Assembly: GCF_954871325.1 (NCBI RefSeq)
Contig: NC_088779.1
Span: 13,270,846-13,334,845, forward strand
Origin: Gordionus sp. m RMFG-2023
Taxonomy: Eukaryota; Nematomorpha; Gordioida; Chordodea; Parachordodidae
Direction of reading: 5' to 3'
Length of the DNA stretch: 64,000 nucleotides
Position 1 is the first letter of the stretch; each line of letters starts with the position of its first letter. This document shows positions 10,104-21,474 of this stretch, piece after piece. The translations under genes and the position numbers were made by a program. Under the pieces are notes generated by a model, which worked only from the letters and a program-made list of their open reading frames with translations, had not been told where the DNA came from and searched no databases.

Positions 10104-11310
10104 CTGTAAGAGCTGTCAAAGTTAATTTCGAATTTTTTTTTGTTATTAAAGTTTGATTGTAATCATATTTTACTTATATGAAATATGATAACTGCTCAGT
10201 TTTTCATAGTAAAACAATCAACATCTTCGGTAGAGTATTTTCATCATATGTGTATTCCAAACTTAAAAAACATTTAGGAAAATTAGTTTTCATTTTAACA
10301 ATTAAATTCAAATACCAATGTCGAGTACATGAAAAGTTGCAATGCACAGTAAAAGATAGGCTTAATAAATCGACTTTTAATTTTAACATCTAAATTTTGG
10401 AAGATATCATGATAATTCGCTTATAAAATTTCATAATTTTTTAAATTGTATTGCATTATTCTAATTATAATAATTAAATCATATGGTAAATGCTAAATAT
10501 AGTAAAATAAATTTTAAAAATACTGATGTTTCTTTTATTTTTACTAAATTTTATATTTCAATAACCGAAACCCTTTTTTAGAAGACGTGTTCACAGCTCT
10601 GAATTTAACAAGCTAATTATTTTTTTTAGAATATTAAATAATTCCTCACTACATTGAGATAATAACTATACAATTAATAATTAATTGTCAAATTGTAACA
10701 ATAAAATACAAATCAAATATTTTTTAAAATCTAATAAGTAATAGCACAATTTAGTATTTTTCATAAAATTATTTAATTATAAAATAATCTAAGTATTTGT
10801 CTTTCTTTATATTAAGTAGTTTGATTTAATTTAATAATTAGAATTTAATTTTAAATTTTGATTTAAATCACTGATTTTTTTAAAAAAATCGGGATAATTT
10901 AAACCGCGATTTAAATCAAATAGATTTTAATTGTCTACCCTAGTTTTAAAAATATATTTAGCATTTTTAAGATCTTAGTTAACTCTTTTGTTGCTTTCGA
11001 ATATAAATTAAACGTTACCTAGTTAACTTCATAAAAAAAATCAAGTCCTTCATGAACACAGGTCGAAGGATAAATTATAAATCAATAAATGAATGAGTAA
11101 CAGATGCTATACATAAAAAAAACTATGAATAGCAATTAACCTATTGCCACCGGGCTCAGTGTAAAAACTTTTTAAAAAAGTGTGAGAGATTCAATCCACC
11201 AGCATACTTAAAAAATGGCAAAAGGTTAGACTTGGTTGGGAATGTTACGAGTTAACAAAAGAAACATTAAAAAATATTAGCCAATATTATTTTCAATAAA
11301 GTAAACCAAC
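10104..11310. other. Sulfatase intron with TTTAAATC-motif repeat
   Basis: AT-rich intron. At about 10835-10940 GATTTAAATC occurs in inverted copies (TTTGATTTAAATCACTGATT ... CCGCGATTTAAATCAAA) followed by TCTACCCTAG; this looks like a short non-autonomous DNA transposon. No coding sequence is seen. Confidence 0.4.
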
Positions 11311-11758
11311 CTGTTAACGAAACGACTCGTCTTCCGTAAAAAATTGACTCCCCTATCTAGCAGCCTTTGCGAGAGATTATCGTCAAACGAAATGGGTTGT
11401 TCGACCACCCGCGTATTCAGCATTAGAACGCTGTTGAGGAGTTTGATGTTAGTTATGAACACGTAAAACAAGGTTAGCGGAACGGCCGTGAAAAGCAGGG
11501 AAGCTAAACAGGTAAATATGGGTCTCTTAGTTGTGTAATAACGTGAAATAAAGATAGCTGACAGTGTCAGAGTGAATATTGCAGAGGTCAGGCCCGTCTT
11601 GATACGGGGATTGTTTGACATGAATACGCTGGCTCCGTCATTGCCAAAATCTTTAAGGTTTGTCAGCGGCAGACCGTAGAAATGATCGAAGCCGTGAGTC
11701 ATCGGATGATGACAATTATCGTTGTACACGCGACAGTTGACGCCCAAATGCCATTTTC
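11311..11758 (-). CDS. STS: Steryl-sulfatase-like gene, exon with GKWHLG and the membrane hairpin
   Basis: The exon opens with KWHLGVNC, the active-site Lys-x-His motif of sulfatases (GKWHLG in human steryl-sulfatase). Then come [21 protein letters not shown], which matches [21 protein letters not shown] closely, and two hydrophobic stretches ([13 protein letters not shown] and [19 protein letters not shown]). Those two helices are the membrane hairpin that separates the steryl-sulfatase group from soluble arylsulfatases. [13 protein letters not shown] aligns with QPMSYDNLTQRL. The acceptor (ACAAG before GAAAATGG) leaves phase 1 from the preceding exon to complete Gly; the donor is AACAG before GTTGGT in phase 2. 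The size is 448 bp. Confidence 0.92.
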
Positions 11759-13430
11759 CTTGTAAGGTATGAGGGCAGTAAATGTTTTAATATGAAAAGG
11801 GAAATAAGGTGGAAATTGATAAAAAATGGGAACGAGAAATCTAATTTTTTTTAAAAAATAAGGACAAGAAAAAGATAAAATAAAAATTAATTTGTCAAAT
11901 CGACTTTTCCTTAAAATCTAACATGCCCAGTGCAACAACTCTTCAGGCATAAATATCAAAAGGTAACAAATATTCGAGTTTACAATATGCCTTTTACATA
12001 ATTAAAAGTTTAAGTCAAAAAGAAAAAAGCACAAAGAAGGAAGAGATCTTAGTAAGGATATTATAATTGCTTAAAATTTAAGGGTTTCTGGAGGGAACCA
12101 CTTTTTTCTTCTTTTTTTTTATATTAGTTAAGAGGGTAGCTATTGAGCTATTTTTTTTATCTCTATGGCATAATCCTGACCCTATCTTCTCCCAAGAGGT
12201 TGGCAGTAAAATAGTCGTGCCGGGAATTGGATAATAGAAAAAAATAATATATTTGCTCAATATCTACCAACCGTGAAATGAATATATTATTAAAAATATT
12301 ATTTAAATATATAACTTTTTAATATTTCTTTATTTATATTATATTAAGTTTAACTTTATTAATTCTTTCTTTGACTTTTCTCAAATCAAGTGTATCTAGA
12401 TATATTTATTACATTTATTAAGAAAATGTTTACGATTAAGAAAAATTTATCTGATAATGATTAAAAACATCCTCAAAATAATAGACACACAAAACATCTA
12501 TAAAAATTATTGGATTTCTTAATCAGATATTTTCAAAAGCCATTCAAAGAGGTTTTTTTTGATAAAGCTGTTTATATAAGAATAAAATTTGTTAAAAAAA
12601 TTACCATCGTGCCAATACTAAAGTGAAACATATAAAAGTTCACATCTTACCTCTCCTTATATAGACCTCTTTAGGTCAGTATTTACATATAAAGTTCTAA
12701 ATAAATTGAAAATGCTCAGATAATTTTTATATAATAATTTTAATGTATAAGTATAGCGCATTAGATCTTACACATCCATTCCAACTTTATAAGAGAGCAT
12801 TTTTAAAATTCAAACTACTGTTATATGTTCTATTAATATAGATTTCTTAAACATCATGTACTCGCCCTGAGAGATTTTTCAATCAGAAGGATGTACATTG
12901 ATCCCATAAAACAAAGGCAAGCATATGTACTAGGATTTTACCTGATTTCCCCTCTCATAGAAATTATGCTCCATTGGAATTGCTGAGAGTAAGAAAAGCC
13001 TACATTCTCACATATTCATTCCATTAATTAAATCAACTTCCTGTTTTTTCGGAAAAGTGGCCAAATCTCTATTCAAACTTATAAGTCGATCCAAATTCTC
13101 AAGATTATTTAAAATTAAACAAAATTAAGCAACGCAGTGTTTTAATTTTAAATTATTCAAAGATTAGTGATCATTGCCATATGATGAGGAATTATACTTC
13201 TTTTTTTATAAATTTACATTTATTTTGTAAAATTCTTTTGACTAATTTCTTTTATTATATTTTATTAATTTAAATTTTCAATTTCAAATATTCAAAACGT
13301 TTAAAAAATTTACATTATTTTTTTTTAAAAATCGATGATTTTGTCAGGCATGGGCCGAGGATGGAAATAAAATTAGATCTATATATCTCAAGAGATATTC
13401 TTTGTCTGAAATTTTCTTTAAGATCTTTAG
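11759..13430. other. Sulfatase intron, 5' part of the 5.2-kb intron; no feature recognised
   Basis: AT-rich intron without a recognised gene or repeat. A slightly less AT-rich stretch at about 12610-13020 has no convincing frame. Confidence 0.4.
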
Positions 13431-13439
13431 TGATTGTTG

Positions 13440-13690
13440 TTAACTTTTTATATAAAGTTTTAAAAATAGAATTGCATCTACGCCGAAGTTCGATAATGTG
13501 GTTGTAACAAAGAGTAGAAAATCTAAATGTTCTAATTGCGAATATTTTTTACGTATAGATAATTCGGTGGCAGCGGATGCGTATTGTGCATTAGATTTTG
13601 CAAACGCATCTATACAGGTATAATCCCATACCAAAATTGCCCTTTCGACCAAGGCGTAAGAGTGACACCATCTGGTCTTTTATTGGCTAG
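13440..13690 (-). mobile_element. Decayed retroelement fragment (reverse-transcriptase ORF C terminus)
   Basis: The minus strand encodes a K-R-P-D-G-V-T-L-T-P-W-S-K-G stretch and, close by, I-L-V-W-D-Y-T-C-I-D-A-F-A-K-S. This DG-TL-PW ... LVWD-TC-D motif is, from memory, found downstream of the reverse-transcriptase domain in a group of invertebrate retroelements, probably non-LTR. It is a broken, truncated fossil. The family assignment is tentative. Confidence 0.45.
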
Positions 13691-13759
13691 AATTCGACTG
13701 AAGGTGGATAGAATATTTTTTTGAATACTCTCTTTATTAGGCATAATTATAATTTAGTA

Positions 13760-13990
13760 TTTTTTTTTCTATTTTAGCATTCATCTGTTCCGGTAATAAA
13801 CTCCTTCAGTATCTCTTTCCATTTTATATTTCTCATACAATCCATCTCATTATTTATATTTTGCGATATTGGCTTTCACTTTATAAGCTGAAGCTTTCAT
13901 TTGACTCATTTCCATTTATCCATCATTTTTAAACTCTTAAATTTGTTTCATCATATATCCATACCATCTTTTACATTCTAACTATATTTT
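13760..13990 (-). mobile_element. Decayed 3' end of an RTE-type LINE
   Basis: Minus-strand pieces K-V-K-A-N-I-A-K-Y-K and N-I-K-W-K-E-I-L-K-E-F match KVRANIKKYK and NIKWREMLKEL at the C terminus of the 5745-8210 LINE, and RWYGYMMK matches RWYGHTMRR. The frame is interrupted more than once (stops and at least one frameshift). It is an old, 3'-only copy of the same or a related RTE family. Confidence 0.65.
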
Positions 13991-14100
13991 AGTATTTTAA
14001 CGTTATATTTTTTTATATATTTGAAACAAATAAGTATATTTTAAAAAAAATCAAAATTTTTAATGAATTAGATATCTTGATCTATATATTATGATTGAGC

Positions 14101-14240
14101 TAGAGATCTGTGCGACCAGGCAATAAATGTAAAATATTTTTTCGGGCAGAGCAGGATAGGCCCGTTTTAAAAAATTTATGGGTAAGTGAAAAGAAAGAGA
14201 AAGAACATCACAGGCCAGTTCAGACCACGATCTCGATATA
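14101..14240. repeat. Short GGCCCG-type repeat
   Basis: Opens TAGAGATCTGTGCGACCAGG and closes CCACGATCTCGA, with TCGGGCAGAGCAGG and GGCCCG inside. These ends resemble the AGAGATCTGCATCGGGCC ends at 22311-22560 and 17127-17412. Probably a small internally deleted copy. Confidence 0.4.
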
Positions 14241-15085
14241 GAATTTTATATTCCGAAATTTAATTTAATTTATTGTATATAGTATTATTTATTATATTAA
14301 TATCAAAGTAGTAGCGTACTACTATTAATGCCATTTTTCAAAAAAACGCAATACTAGCTATCGCTGCAAGAAAATTCCGCCTTTGAATAATCATACTTTA
14401 TAGTGGTTTTCTATGTATTTCCGATTTGAATGAGATACATCAATTAAAATAAAATTTAAAAGAAGATCCTTTGTACTTGTTATTTATATATTCGAGCAAG
14501 ATATAAAACTTTTCGCATCTTAAAAAATTAAATTAGATTATTCCAATGACCTTTCTCAAATCTAACAATAAATTATTTTTTTTAAATCAGAAGATTTATG
14601 ATGGATTTAAATCAAATTTATGTATAATTAAGCATATATAATAAGATATTAATTTATAATGCGAACGGAATTATGATTAATATTTCTAAAACAAAAATTA
14701 TCATTATAGTTGTAGAGAGGTCAGTCAGATAACTTAAAGAATTATTCTTATCTTTTCACGAATTTTGGCTATTTGCCGATTAATTTAATCGTCGTGTTTG
14801 GACACCAATTTTGAAAAATATTTATTGTTATAAAGCTATCTTCTGTTGAATTGTGATATAGGAACTAAGAAATTTGAACGCTTTCAAATATTCTAGTATT
14901 GGTAAAAGCTAGTTTATTAAAAATTTAATTAGTTAACACTTCAATGCACATAAATTTATGAGCACAAAGTTCGATTTCGCATAGGTAAAAATTTTCATTG
15001 AAAATAATGATAATACATCGTTAAAAATCTCATATGTAAACATATTCATGATTTATTACGTAATAAGGTTTAAAACAATTTAGTT
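14241..15085. other. AT-rich intron segment, nothing recognised
   Basis: No open frame, RNA gene or repeat I can support. Confidence 0.35.
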
Positions 15086-15089
15086 TTTT

Positions 15090-15480
15090 CGAAAGATATA
15101 GCAGCACGTCGAGCATATCCAATCTGAACGCAGTATCAATAACTGTTGAACAATGAGCATATCTTCTCCTCTTATGGGTAAATGTGAGGTAAAACATCTT
15201 CTAATTTATGGACACTTTCTTTTTATTATTGCATGGCTGGGCTCTGCTGGAGGCTGATCGTATAAAGTATTCTTTTTGCCAGCATACCAGATATTAATTC
15301 CCTACTAAATTCTTTCATATTCATAAATTGGCGGACTTTGTAAAGTTTATCGAAATCAGAAGATCCGTTTTGAGGAGCTAAGTATTATCGTTTGTATGAT
15401 ATGGTTAAGAAGCTAACCAACCCTATTTACAGGCATTCGCGCTAATACTTTTCATCGCGATCTCAACTTTAACACTCTTC
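15090..15480 (-). pseudogene. Possible piggyBac-like transposase remnant
   Basis: The minus strand includes F-D-K-L-Y-K-V-R-Q-F-M-N, which resembles the D-x-L-F/Y-K-V-R motif found in piggyBac transposases before their second catalytic Asp. The surrounding reading is broken by several stops and shifts. The resemblance is short, so this is only a suggestion; a decayed host exon is possible. Confidence 0.3.
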
Positions 15481-15589
15481 AGCATGGTTTAAGGTGCTGA
15501 GGACGTCCAAAAGTCTCTTATTAATTATATATAAATCTGTGCACCGTAGTTTTAATACGCCGTCTTATTTTTGATTATGCCGACGCCTC

Positions 15590-15775
15590 CGACAAAAAGT
15601 GTTCAACAGGCCGCCGCCGATGGAAAAATTCGGAGGTGTGCGGAGCGATAAATATTTTTTATTATCAAAAATAATATTTATTTTATGTGTTGGCGCTCAA
15701 TATGCCGCCGCCGAATAAAATGATAAATATTTTTTATTATTAAAAATAATATTTATTTTATGTATTATTTATGAT
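15590..15775. repeat. Tandem duplication with hairpin-forming AT core
   Basis: A unit of roughly 75-80 bp occurs twice: a GC-rich part with GCCGCCGCCGA, then ATAAATATTTTTTATTAT, AAAAATAATATTTATTTTAT and TGTGTT/TGTATT. The AT part is nearly self-complementary and could form a hairpin. The GC-rich GCCGCCGCCGA head stands out in such AT-rich DNA. Confidence 0.55.
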
Positions 15776-16129
15776 TAAGAAAAATACCTATAATGAAGTT
15801 TAAGATATTAAAAATGGCAAACTATTCTTCCTATCACGCGATCATACTTAAACTTTAATTATAGATCAATACACATATAATACTAAAATAATATATCAAA
15901 ATCTTAAAGAGGTAAAAGATTTTTATAAAAAGGACGAATATTCTTTTCAAATATCAATTTTCCTAATGGAGTGTACCACTCTCAGGCAAGGGAAGTACTC
16001 AGGCAGACACCTTACATTATAATACTTATTTCCATCCATAGTATTTGAGTATAAAGTAAGTTATTCAATATTTCCATTTTTGACGGTGTACTTCCATCCT
16101 AAGATGGTTTGATTAACATTACCTTGCAG

Positions 16130-16500
16130 AATTCTAGTTCTTTTATCATATTATATCATATCGTATGCAGATGGTGTCCTTAATATTTGGGATCTAATAA
16201 GTAAGCACCATTATGAGCAGTAGTATTTAAATTATTTTTTCTTTTTACAAATTTATAATTTTTTCATTTTCTGATGGAAAAGATATTGGGCCTTGATTGA
16301 ATAATACGTTGTTCTAAAGATAGTATTTTCTTTACTTGGAACTAAGTGAATTTCGATATATCAGTTTCTTCAACGATGGATGATTTTAAAGTTCTTTTGC
16401 AATTTTGTGTATATTGCATACATTTTATAAAAGAAACACACCTCGTTAATAATTTTAATTAAGGTGGAGTATATCAATTTGATTTCTGCAGCTATAATAT
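16130..16500 (-). pseudogene. Decayed hAT transposase fragment related to the 2398-4386 element
   Basis: The order of recognisable pieces (GGATCTAATAAGTAAGCACC, an exchange-rich middle, TTTTCTGATGGAAAAGATAT, CATACATTTTATA) follows that of the 2840-3250 part of the intact transposase at about 70 percent identity by eye. Only the C-terminal half of the catalytic domain is represented, and it is interrupted. It is an older relative, not a recent copy. Confidence 0.55.
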
Positions 16501-16559
16501 TTTAATCATTTAAATTAATTTAATCAATTATACTCAGAGTTAAATTTTTTTTAAATACA

Positions 16560-16697
16560 TAGGCCGGGGCCTAAAATTTCCCTATTAAAAGACTATTTTA
16601 ATCGCTATTATTAGCTATAAAAATTAAAAATAAATGTAATAAATTTTAAAAATTCAGGCTACGCTGTGCAAATGGCACCTCTGTGGGTCTCATATAT
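16560..16697. repeat. Short GGCCGGGGCC-type hAT derivative
   Basis: The right end GTGCAAATGGCACCTCTG-TGGGTCTCA matches GTGCAAATGGTACCTCTG-CAGGTCTCTA at the right end of the 36362-38139 element. The left side has AGGCCGGGGCC. It is an internally deleted, diverged copy of the same family. Confidence 0.55.
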
Positions 16698-16941
16698 ATG
16701 TAACCGTATTCATATAAAACTCATTCGTTTTTTCAAATTTCTTTATTATTTAAAATAATGAAATATTAGAAATAAAGATCCGCCTTAAAATGATTTTCTG
16801 GGTTGTACTTAAAAATGGGGAAAAAAAATCAATACGAACTAAAATTTTGACCCTTCGTAGACACTTGCACCCTAATGTATTATAATCATAAAAAGCTTTC
16901 ACTTTAATTTAATATCATTATTTTCATTTTAAAAAATTTAC

Positions 16942-17064
16942 CAATTAATGCGGTTGAATATCCAAATTCCTTTAACATTTTAACGAAAGTTGTTTCATTC
17001 GCCGGTAATCCCCCGCTATTAGCCACGAACGGCAAAACTCTCAATTTTCCTATTTCTGCCATCC
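16942..17064 (-). CDS. STS: Steryl-sulfatase-like gene, most upstream exon found (SGGLP / YSTALIG)
   Basis: The minus strand reads [21 protein letters not shown], then [20 protein letters not shown]. In human steryl-sulfatase this is [21 protein letters not shown]...[19 protein letters not shown]. The donor G-GTAAAT splits the Gly codon of GKWHLG in phase 1, exactly as the next exon (11311-11758) needs. The acceptor is ATCAAG before GGATGGC. The exon that must precede it, with the CxPSR formylglycine cysteine, was not found to the right, so the mature active site cannot be confirmed here. Confidence 0.88.
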
Positions 17065-17126
17065 CTTGATTTTAGATATAAAAGCATCAAACATATTAAT
17101 AATAATAATAAATCGGTATATTTCTA

Positions 17127-17412
17127 ATAAACTGCAAATCCCGACGTGCCCGGACCGAAAAATAATTTAGGTTATAACTGAGCCGGGACAGACATAAATT
17201 TTTAAATATGATATTCAATTTTGTGAAATACATTGATATAATTCTTGCAAGAAACAATGGGCAAATATTTTTTATTTGTAGAATTTTTTTTTAATTTAAA
17301 TGGTCGGGTTTTTCAGGGCAAATAAAAAAAAAATTTGTTTGGGATCGGGTCGGACAAATCATTTTAAAAATATCGGGTCTGGTTTGAAATATTAGGCCCG
17401 ATGCAGATCTCT
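17127..17412. mobile_element. Non-autonomous GGCCCG-type hAT derivative
   Basis: The right end is AGGCCCGATGCAGATCTCT and the left end has CTGCAAATCCCGACGTGCCC, with GGGTCGG and CGGACC islands inside. Flanks are TATTTCTA (17119-17126) and AATTTCTA (17413-17420), matching at 7 of 8 bases, as expected for a hAT target duplication. It has no coding capacity. Confidence 0.6.
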
Positions 17413-17569
17413 AATTTCTATCTAACTACTATTTTATCTTCACCACTTGTTATAAAAATTTTTTGTGATTGTTCAATTTTTAATGTGTTATGCTATGCCG
17501 CATTTATATTAATCTATAAACTCTAAAATAGCGCGATATAGCTCTCCATGTATTTCCTACATTTTGGCA

Positions 17570-18115
17570 CAGACTCATAAAGAGTGGGAAGGGGCAGCCC
17601 CCTCCTTAAAAAAAAATTTACGGCCCCCAAATTAATTCTCTATTAATTTTTAAATATAAATGAAAAAACAAAATTCTTAGAAAAATTTTAATTATAAAAT
17701 ATCTTATCATTAACCATTAAATGGAAAAACAACATATGATATCCACCTTTTTTGTTCCTCGGCAAAAAAAACACTGTTGGTGAATTCGTCAGTTCCTATG
17801 ATGATTCTTCTCAACCTCTTCTTGATGGTAAATTAGTCAATGTTAAAGAGATTTAATTAATTAAACAATTAAGATAAATTAAAGAAGCAAACTACTAATC
17901 ACGCCATGATATCTAAACGTTAATTAGACTAATATATGTCAATTATTAAAGTAATATTTAAACAAAATTTATGTTAAAATTTAAAAATCAAAATCGTCAT
18001 CTAGCAAAAAAATTCCTGAAGGCCTATTTGTTTTATTTCAAAAAATATTGGGCCTCCCAAATAAACATTTGCCTCCTCCCAAACTGAAAATTCCTAATTC
18101 CTGGTTACGGACCTG
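17570..18115. mobile_element. 546-bp non-autonomous hAT element with perfect target duplication
   Basis: It begins CAGACTCATAAAG and ends GGTTACGGACCTG, so the ends read CAGACTCATAA and CAGGTCCGTAA inward. Perfect 8-bp duplication TTTTGGCA at 17562-17569 and 18116-18123. It carries poly-purine and C-rich stretches near the ends and no convincing frame. Confidence 0.8.
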
Positions 18116-18420
18116 TTTTGGCATCCCTCATAGCTATGCTGGATGGGAAGCAATATCGCGCTATTTTAAAGTATCATAAATGCTGACTGACTACTACCTA
18201 ATATTTATTTATAATTTTAAATAACATTACTCATTTGATATTTTAAAAAAATTATATCATATATTATTTGGCATGATTATGGAGATGATAATATTTCAAT
18301 AAATACAAACCTACTAAATAAAGCTATTTAACTAAGTGAATAAAAATAACAAAGAAAATGATTAATGAGAAAAATAAATTTTTTATTGCTTTTTATTAAT
18401 AACATTACATTATAATATAT

Positions 18421-18637
18421 AGTGGTGTTGTTAAATGACTCGTTTCGATTTTTGAAAACGGCTAACTCAATATTTTAGCCAGAAAAATATTGCCTAAGCC
18501 ACGAGATTTAGCTAATAGATGTCCAAACCTTTGTTCTTTCTACAATCAAAATCTTCAGCTTGCGTAATTTTATTCTGGGTGAAATATTGAGTTAGCCGTT
18601 TTAAAAATCAGCTCAAAACGAGCCGTTTAACAACACT
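18421..18637. mobile_element. 217-bp MITE with ~55-bp inverted repeats
   Basis: AGTGGTGTTGTTAAATGACT... at the left is answered by ...AACGAGCCGTTTAACAACACT at the right, with ACGGCTAACTCAATATTT as the shared inner part. The inverted repeats differ by a few substitutions and a small gap. A clear target duplication was not found. A similar end (CCGTTTAACAACAC) occurs at about 34728-34741. Confidence 0.75.
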
Positions 18638-18913
18638 AAGTATAGTAATAAAACATTTAAAATAATAAATTAATGTGTGTTTATATTCTTGCATATTACT
18701 TATAAAATAAATGACGACGAGACGATCCATTAATATACAGTAGTGTGATGATTTTATGAAACATGTTGACGATTATATTAAAACCCACCCAGATAAAAGT
18801 ATTCTGGTTGCAAAAATAATTAAAAAACACATTTGCAATTTATTGAAAGAATTTAAACCTATAAAAAAATACAAAACAATTTTTTTTTCCTAAAACTTTT
18901 CTAAACTTATTTA

Positions 18914-19698
18914 CAGGGTTGGCAAGTCGGTCAATTGACCAGTCAAATTCAGTCAATTGACCGGTCAATTGACCGGAGGAGTATTTGACCTGTCAAATAC
19001 TCTAAAAAATTTAAAGGATAAATTAAAAATATGTTTAAAAAAGGGAAAAAAGATGTAAATACATGTGATCACAATGTTTGCTTATTTTTCGGGTCCACAA
19101 TATCAAGAGGAGAACTCACTAGTAGTGTAATTAATGAAGTATGTGATATAATTCAAGAATTAGCTATTTTACAAGGTAGTGATGACCAAAATATTTTAAG
19201 TGATATAATTAATTTCAGAAGCAAAAACAGCATGTTTAATATAACAAAATATGTGGAAAGTAGTAATTTCCAGAAACAATCAATTCCGACCTCAAGTTAA
19301 TAGATTAAACTTTGTCTAACCTGCCCATTAAGAGACTAACAATTCCTAGTTCTACTTCTTCTTTAGAAAGAAATAGGTCGATTTGGGTTAATATTCTTAT
19401 GAAAATAGAAATCGATTTAAGATCTAAGATATCAGGAAAATTGTTTAAAAAATATTAAAGAAAATGATAATATTGAATATGAATCAGAACAAGACTCTGA
19501 TACAGATAGCTACACGTTAGTTATTGAATGAATTTAAAAAATTAATATTATAGATTCATTTTACTATTATATTCAAAATAAAGTTAATATTAACTTTAAA
19601 AAAATATATTTGAATTTGACCACATTTGACCGTATTTGACCGGTCAAATATCGGTCAATTGACCGAAACGTATTTGACCGGTCAAATGCACAACCCTG
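18914..19698 (+). mobile_element. Deletion derivative of the TTTGACCGGTCAAA hAT, copy 1
   Basis: It starts CAGGGTTGGCAAGTCGGTC and ends ...GCACAACCCTG. The perfect 8-bp duplication CTTATTTA flanks it (18906-18913 and 19699-19706). Both ends carry the CGGTCAATTGACCG and TTTGACCGGTCAAA palindromes of the 2223-4960 element. Only the transposase C-terminal third is left, so it must rely on an enzyme from elsewhere. Confidence 0.9.
19031..19300 (+). pseudogene. C-terminal hAT transposase remnant in the derivative
   Basis: An 89-codon frame beginning M-F-K-K-G-K-K-D-V-N-T-C matches the M-F-E-K-R-K-T-D-I-N-T-C segment of the intact transposase and continues through NEVCDIIQELAILQGSDDQN, like KACNIIQELGILQGGDNQN. 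It ends at a stop before the dimerisation domain; more remnants of that domain (E-R-N-R-S-I-W-V-N) follow out of frame to about 19530. Confidence 0.85.
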
Positions 19699-19709
19699 CT
19701 TATTTACAA

Positions 19710-19839
19710 TGAATAATTTCACTATCTCCCGTATCTTAGATTTTTCTACATCTACAGGTTTGTAACATCACGCTCAGCTATTTTAAAGAAATATGGCAAT
19801 TGGAGTCAGGAAAAATATCGCCATCGCCAAAAAATGGCT
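19710..19839 (+). pseudogene. Left half of a helix-turn-helix gene fragment (NWSQEK motif)
   Basis: The plus strand has K-Y-G-N-W-S-Q-E-K at 19787-19820. A near copy with K-Y-S-N-W-S-Q-E-K lies at 26797-26830, and the DNA before it (CACTATCTCC ... TTTCTACATCTACA) is also shared. NWS-E followed by IA-DL-LS--S-YR is typical of Pipsqueak/Tigger-type helix-turn-helix domains. The fragment is interrupted at 19840 by the hAT remnant 19840-21458 and appears to resume at about 21490. Host gene or DNA-transposon origin cannot be told. Confidence 0.4.
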
Positions 19840-21458
19840 CAGTGGGATGTAAATTTCCCGGGAAACTATATTTCGGGGAAATTTCCCGGGAAATTTGGGG
19901 AAAAAACGGGAAACTATCTTTTTGTAATACTTTGCAGGTCAGTATTGATTTTTTTTCATGTTTTATTGAAAATATATAAATTATAAACATTATAATTAAA
20001 TAGATATGATTTAATTTCTATTAATTTGTGATTTCTTTACATGTTTCATTTGAGATACATAGATTATAAACAATATTTAAACAAATATTATTTAATTTTG
20101 ATTAATATTTTAGTTATCTTCGTTTGAAGAAGAAAATGATTCCAGATCAGAGCTTGAAATTCTAGAATCCAGCAATTTATCATTTGCAGAAATTTCTTTT
20201 CCCATAAAATGGAGATTGACTCTTATAAAAATTAATTTTCGGGCCTTATATTTTTTATTCTATTTCTAGATTTCGAATGAATATTTCCAAACGAGGACCA
20301 TATTTTTAAAATGAGAAAAAGAGTTAGGTTATTATTTACTAAAATAAAAAGTATTTAAATTTTCCACCCAAGTCACTGGATCTGAAAATGATGCATCTTG
20401 CCAAAGACTTGCCATATTAAAAAAATCTTCCCTTGCACGATATCTGGATAGGTTTCCCATTACTCTCGCAATATCTAAATCTAGATATCCAGAAAATCGG
20501 TTAATGATATCAAACCCTTTTGTAACGCAAAACCTTGGTCAAATATATGAGCAGCATAATGTATGTCCCGGTAACAAAATTTTTTTCGGCTTTTAATAAA
20601 CTGCTCAATTTCTGAAATCTCACTCTGTAACAATAGATTTGATATTGTTTTATAATCACTAAATGTCTTCTTCTGATATGAATAAATGCTTGAGGGGCAT
20701 CTGATAAATTAGCTTTATCTCCTTATACTATCTGTATTTGTACAAATATGACTTTTATAAAATTGTATACTGGCATAAGATCATTTAAACCCCCATCGAT
20801 CGAGAAGAGTAAGTATCTTACCCCGATCAGTAAATATATCAAGAAATTTCCTGTAGAATATCTTTATTTTTTTAACAAGCTATCAAAACTATACCTGCCC
20901 AAAGAGTTAGGCGACAACTTTAGGAAAACAATTTTTATTATTTCTTGTTTTCTTTTAAGGTTGATAAAAGAATATTGTTAGATTTTATATATATGATGAT
21001 ATTTTTAGCTTTTATGTCTAAAATTTGAATCGATAATATCTTATTTGCTATGTCCTTTAGAAGTAAATTTAATCCATGAGCGGCACATCCAATTTATTCA
21101 ATAGTTGGATGTTTTATTTTACAAGGGTCCATGCTTTTTTAATATTGCTTGCATTGTCAGTTATTATGGTGGATTTTTGAAATTCCCATCTTTGGTGATA
21201 AGGAAATTAATATATATTCGAAAACAAAACACAATTATAACTTATGATATGAACCTGAAGAAAAATAAAAAATATAATAAAAATCGTATATTTTATCATA
21301 AGACCATTTTTAAAATTGGGAAAACGTTAATATTGTAAAAATCATGTTGATTTAAGCAAAAAAAAAGGTATTATAAAAATTGGGGAAACTATAGGGAAAA
21401 TTTCGGTTTCTTATATTTCCCGGGGAAGTATTCCATATTTCTCGGGAAATTTCCCCTG
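19840..21458 (-). mobile_element. Decayed hAT element with TTTCCCGGGAAA motifs
   Basis: AAATTTCCCGGGAAA motifs cluster at the left (19850-19910) and TTTCTCGGGAAATTTCCC at the right (21400-21455). Between them the minus strand holds broken transposase pieces such as A-R-E-D-F-F-N-M-A-S-L-W, F-S-D-P-V-T-W-V-E-N-L and S-S-F-G-N-I-H-S-K-S-R-N-R, the last being the hAT C-terminal domain. The ends may be CAGTGGGATGTAAATTTCCC and CAGGGGAAATTTCCCG; flanking 8-mers do not match. Several stops and frame breaks show it is old. Confidence 0.7.
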
Positions 21459-21474
21459 TCTTACATTTCTAAAA

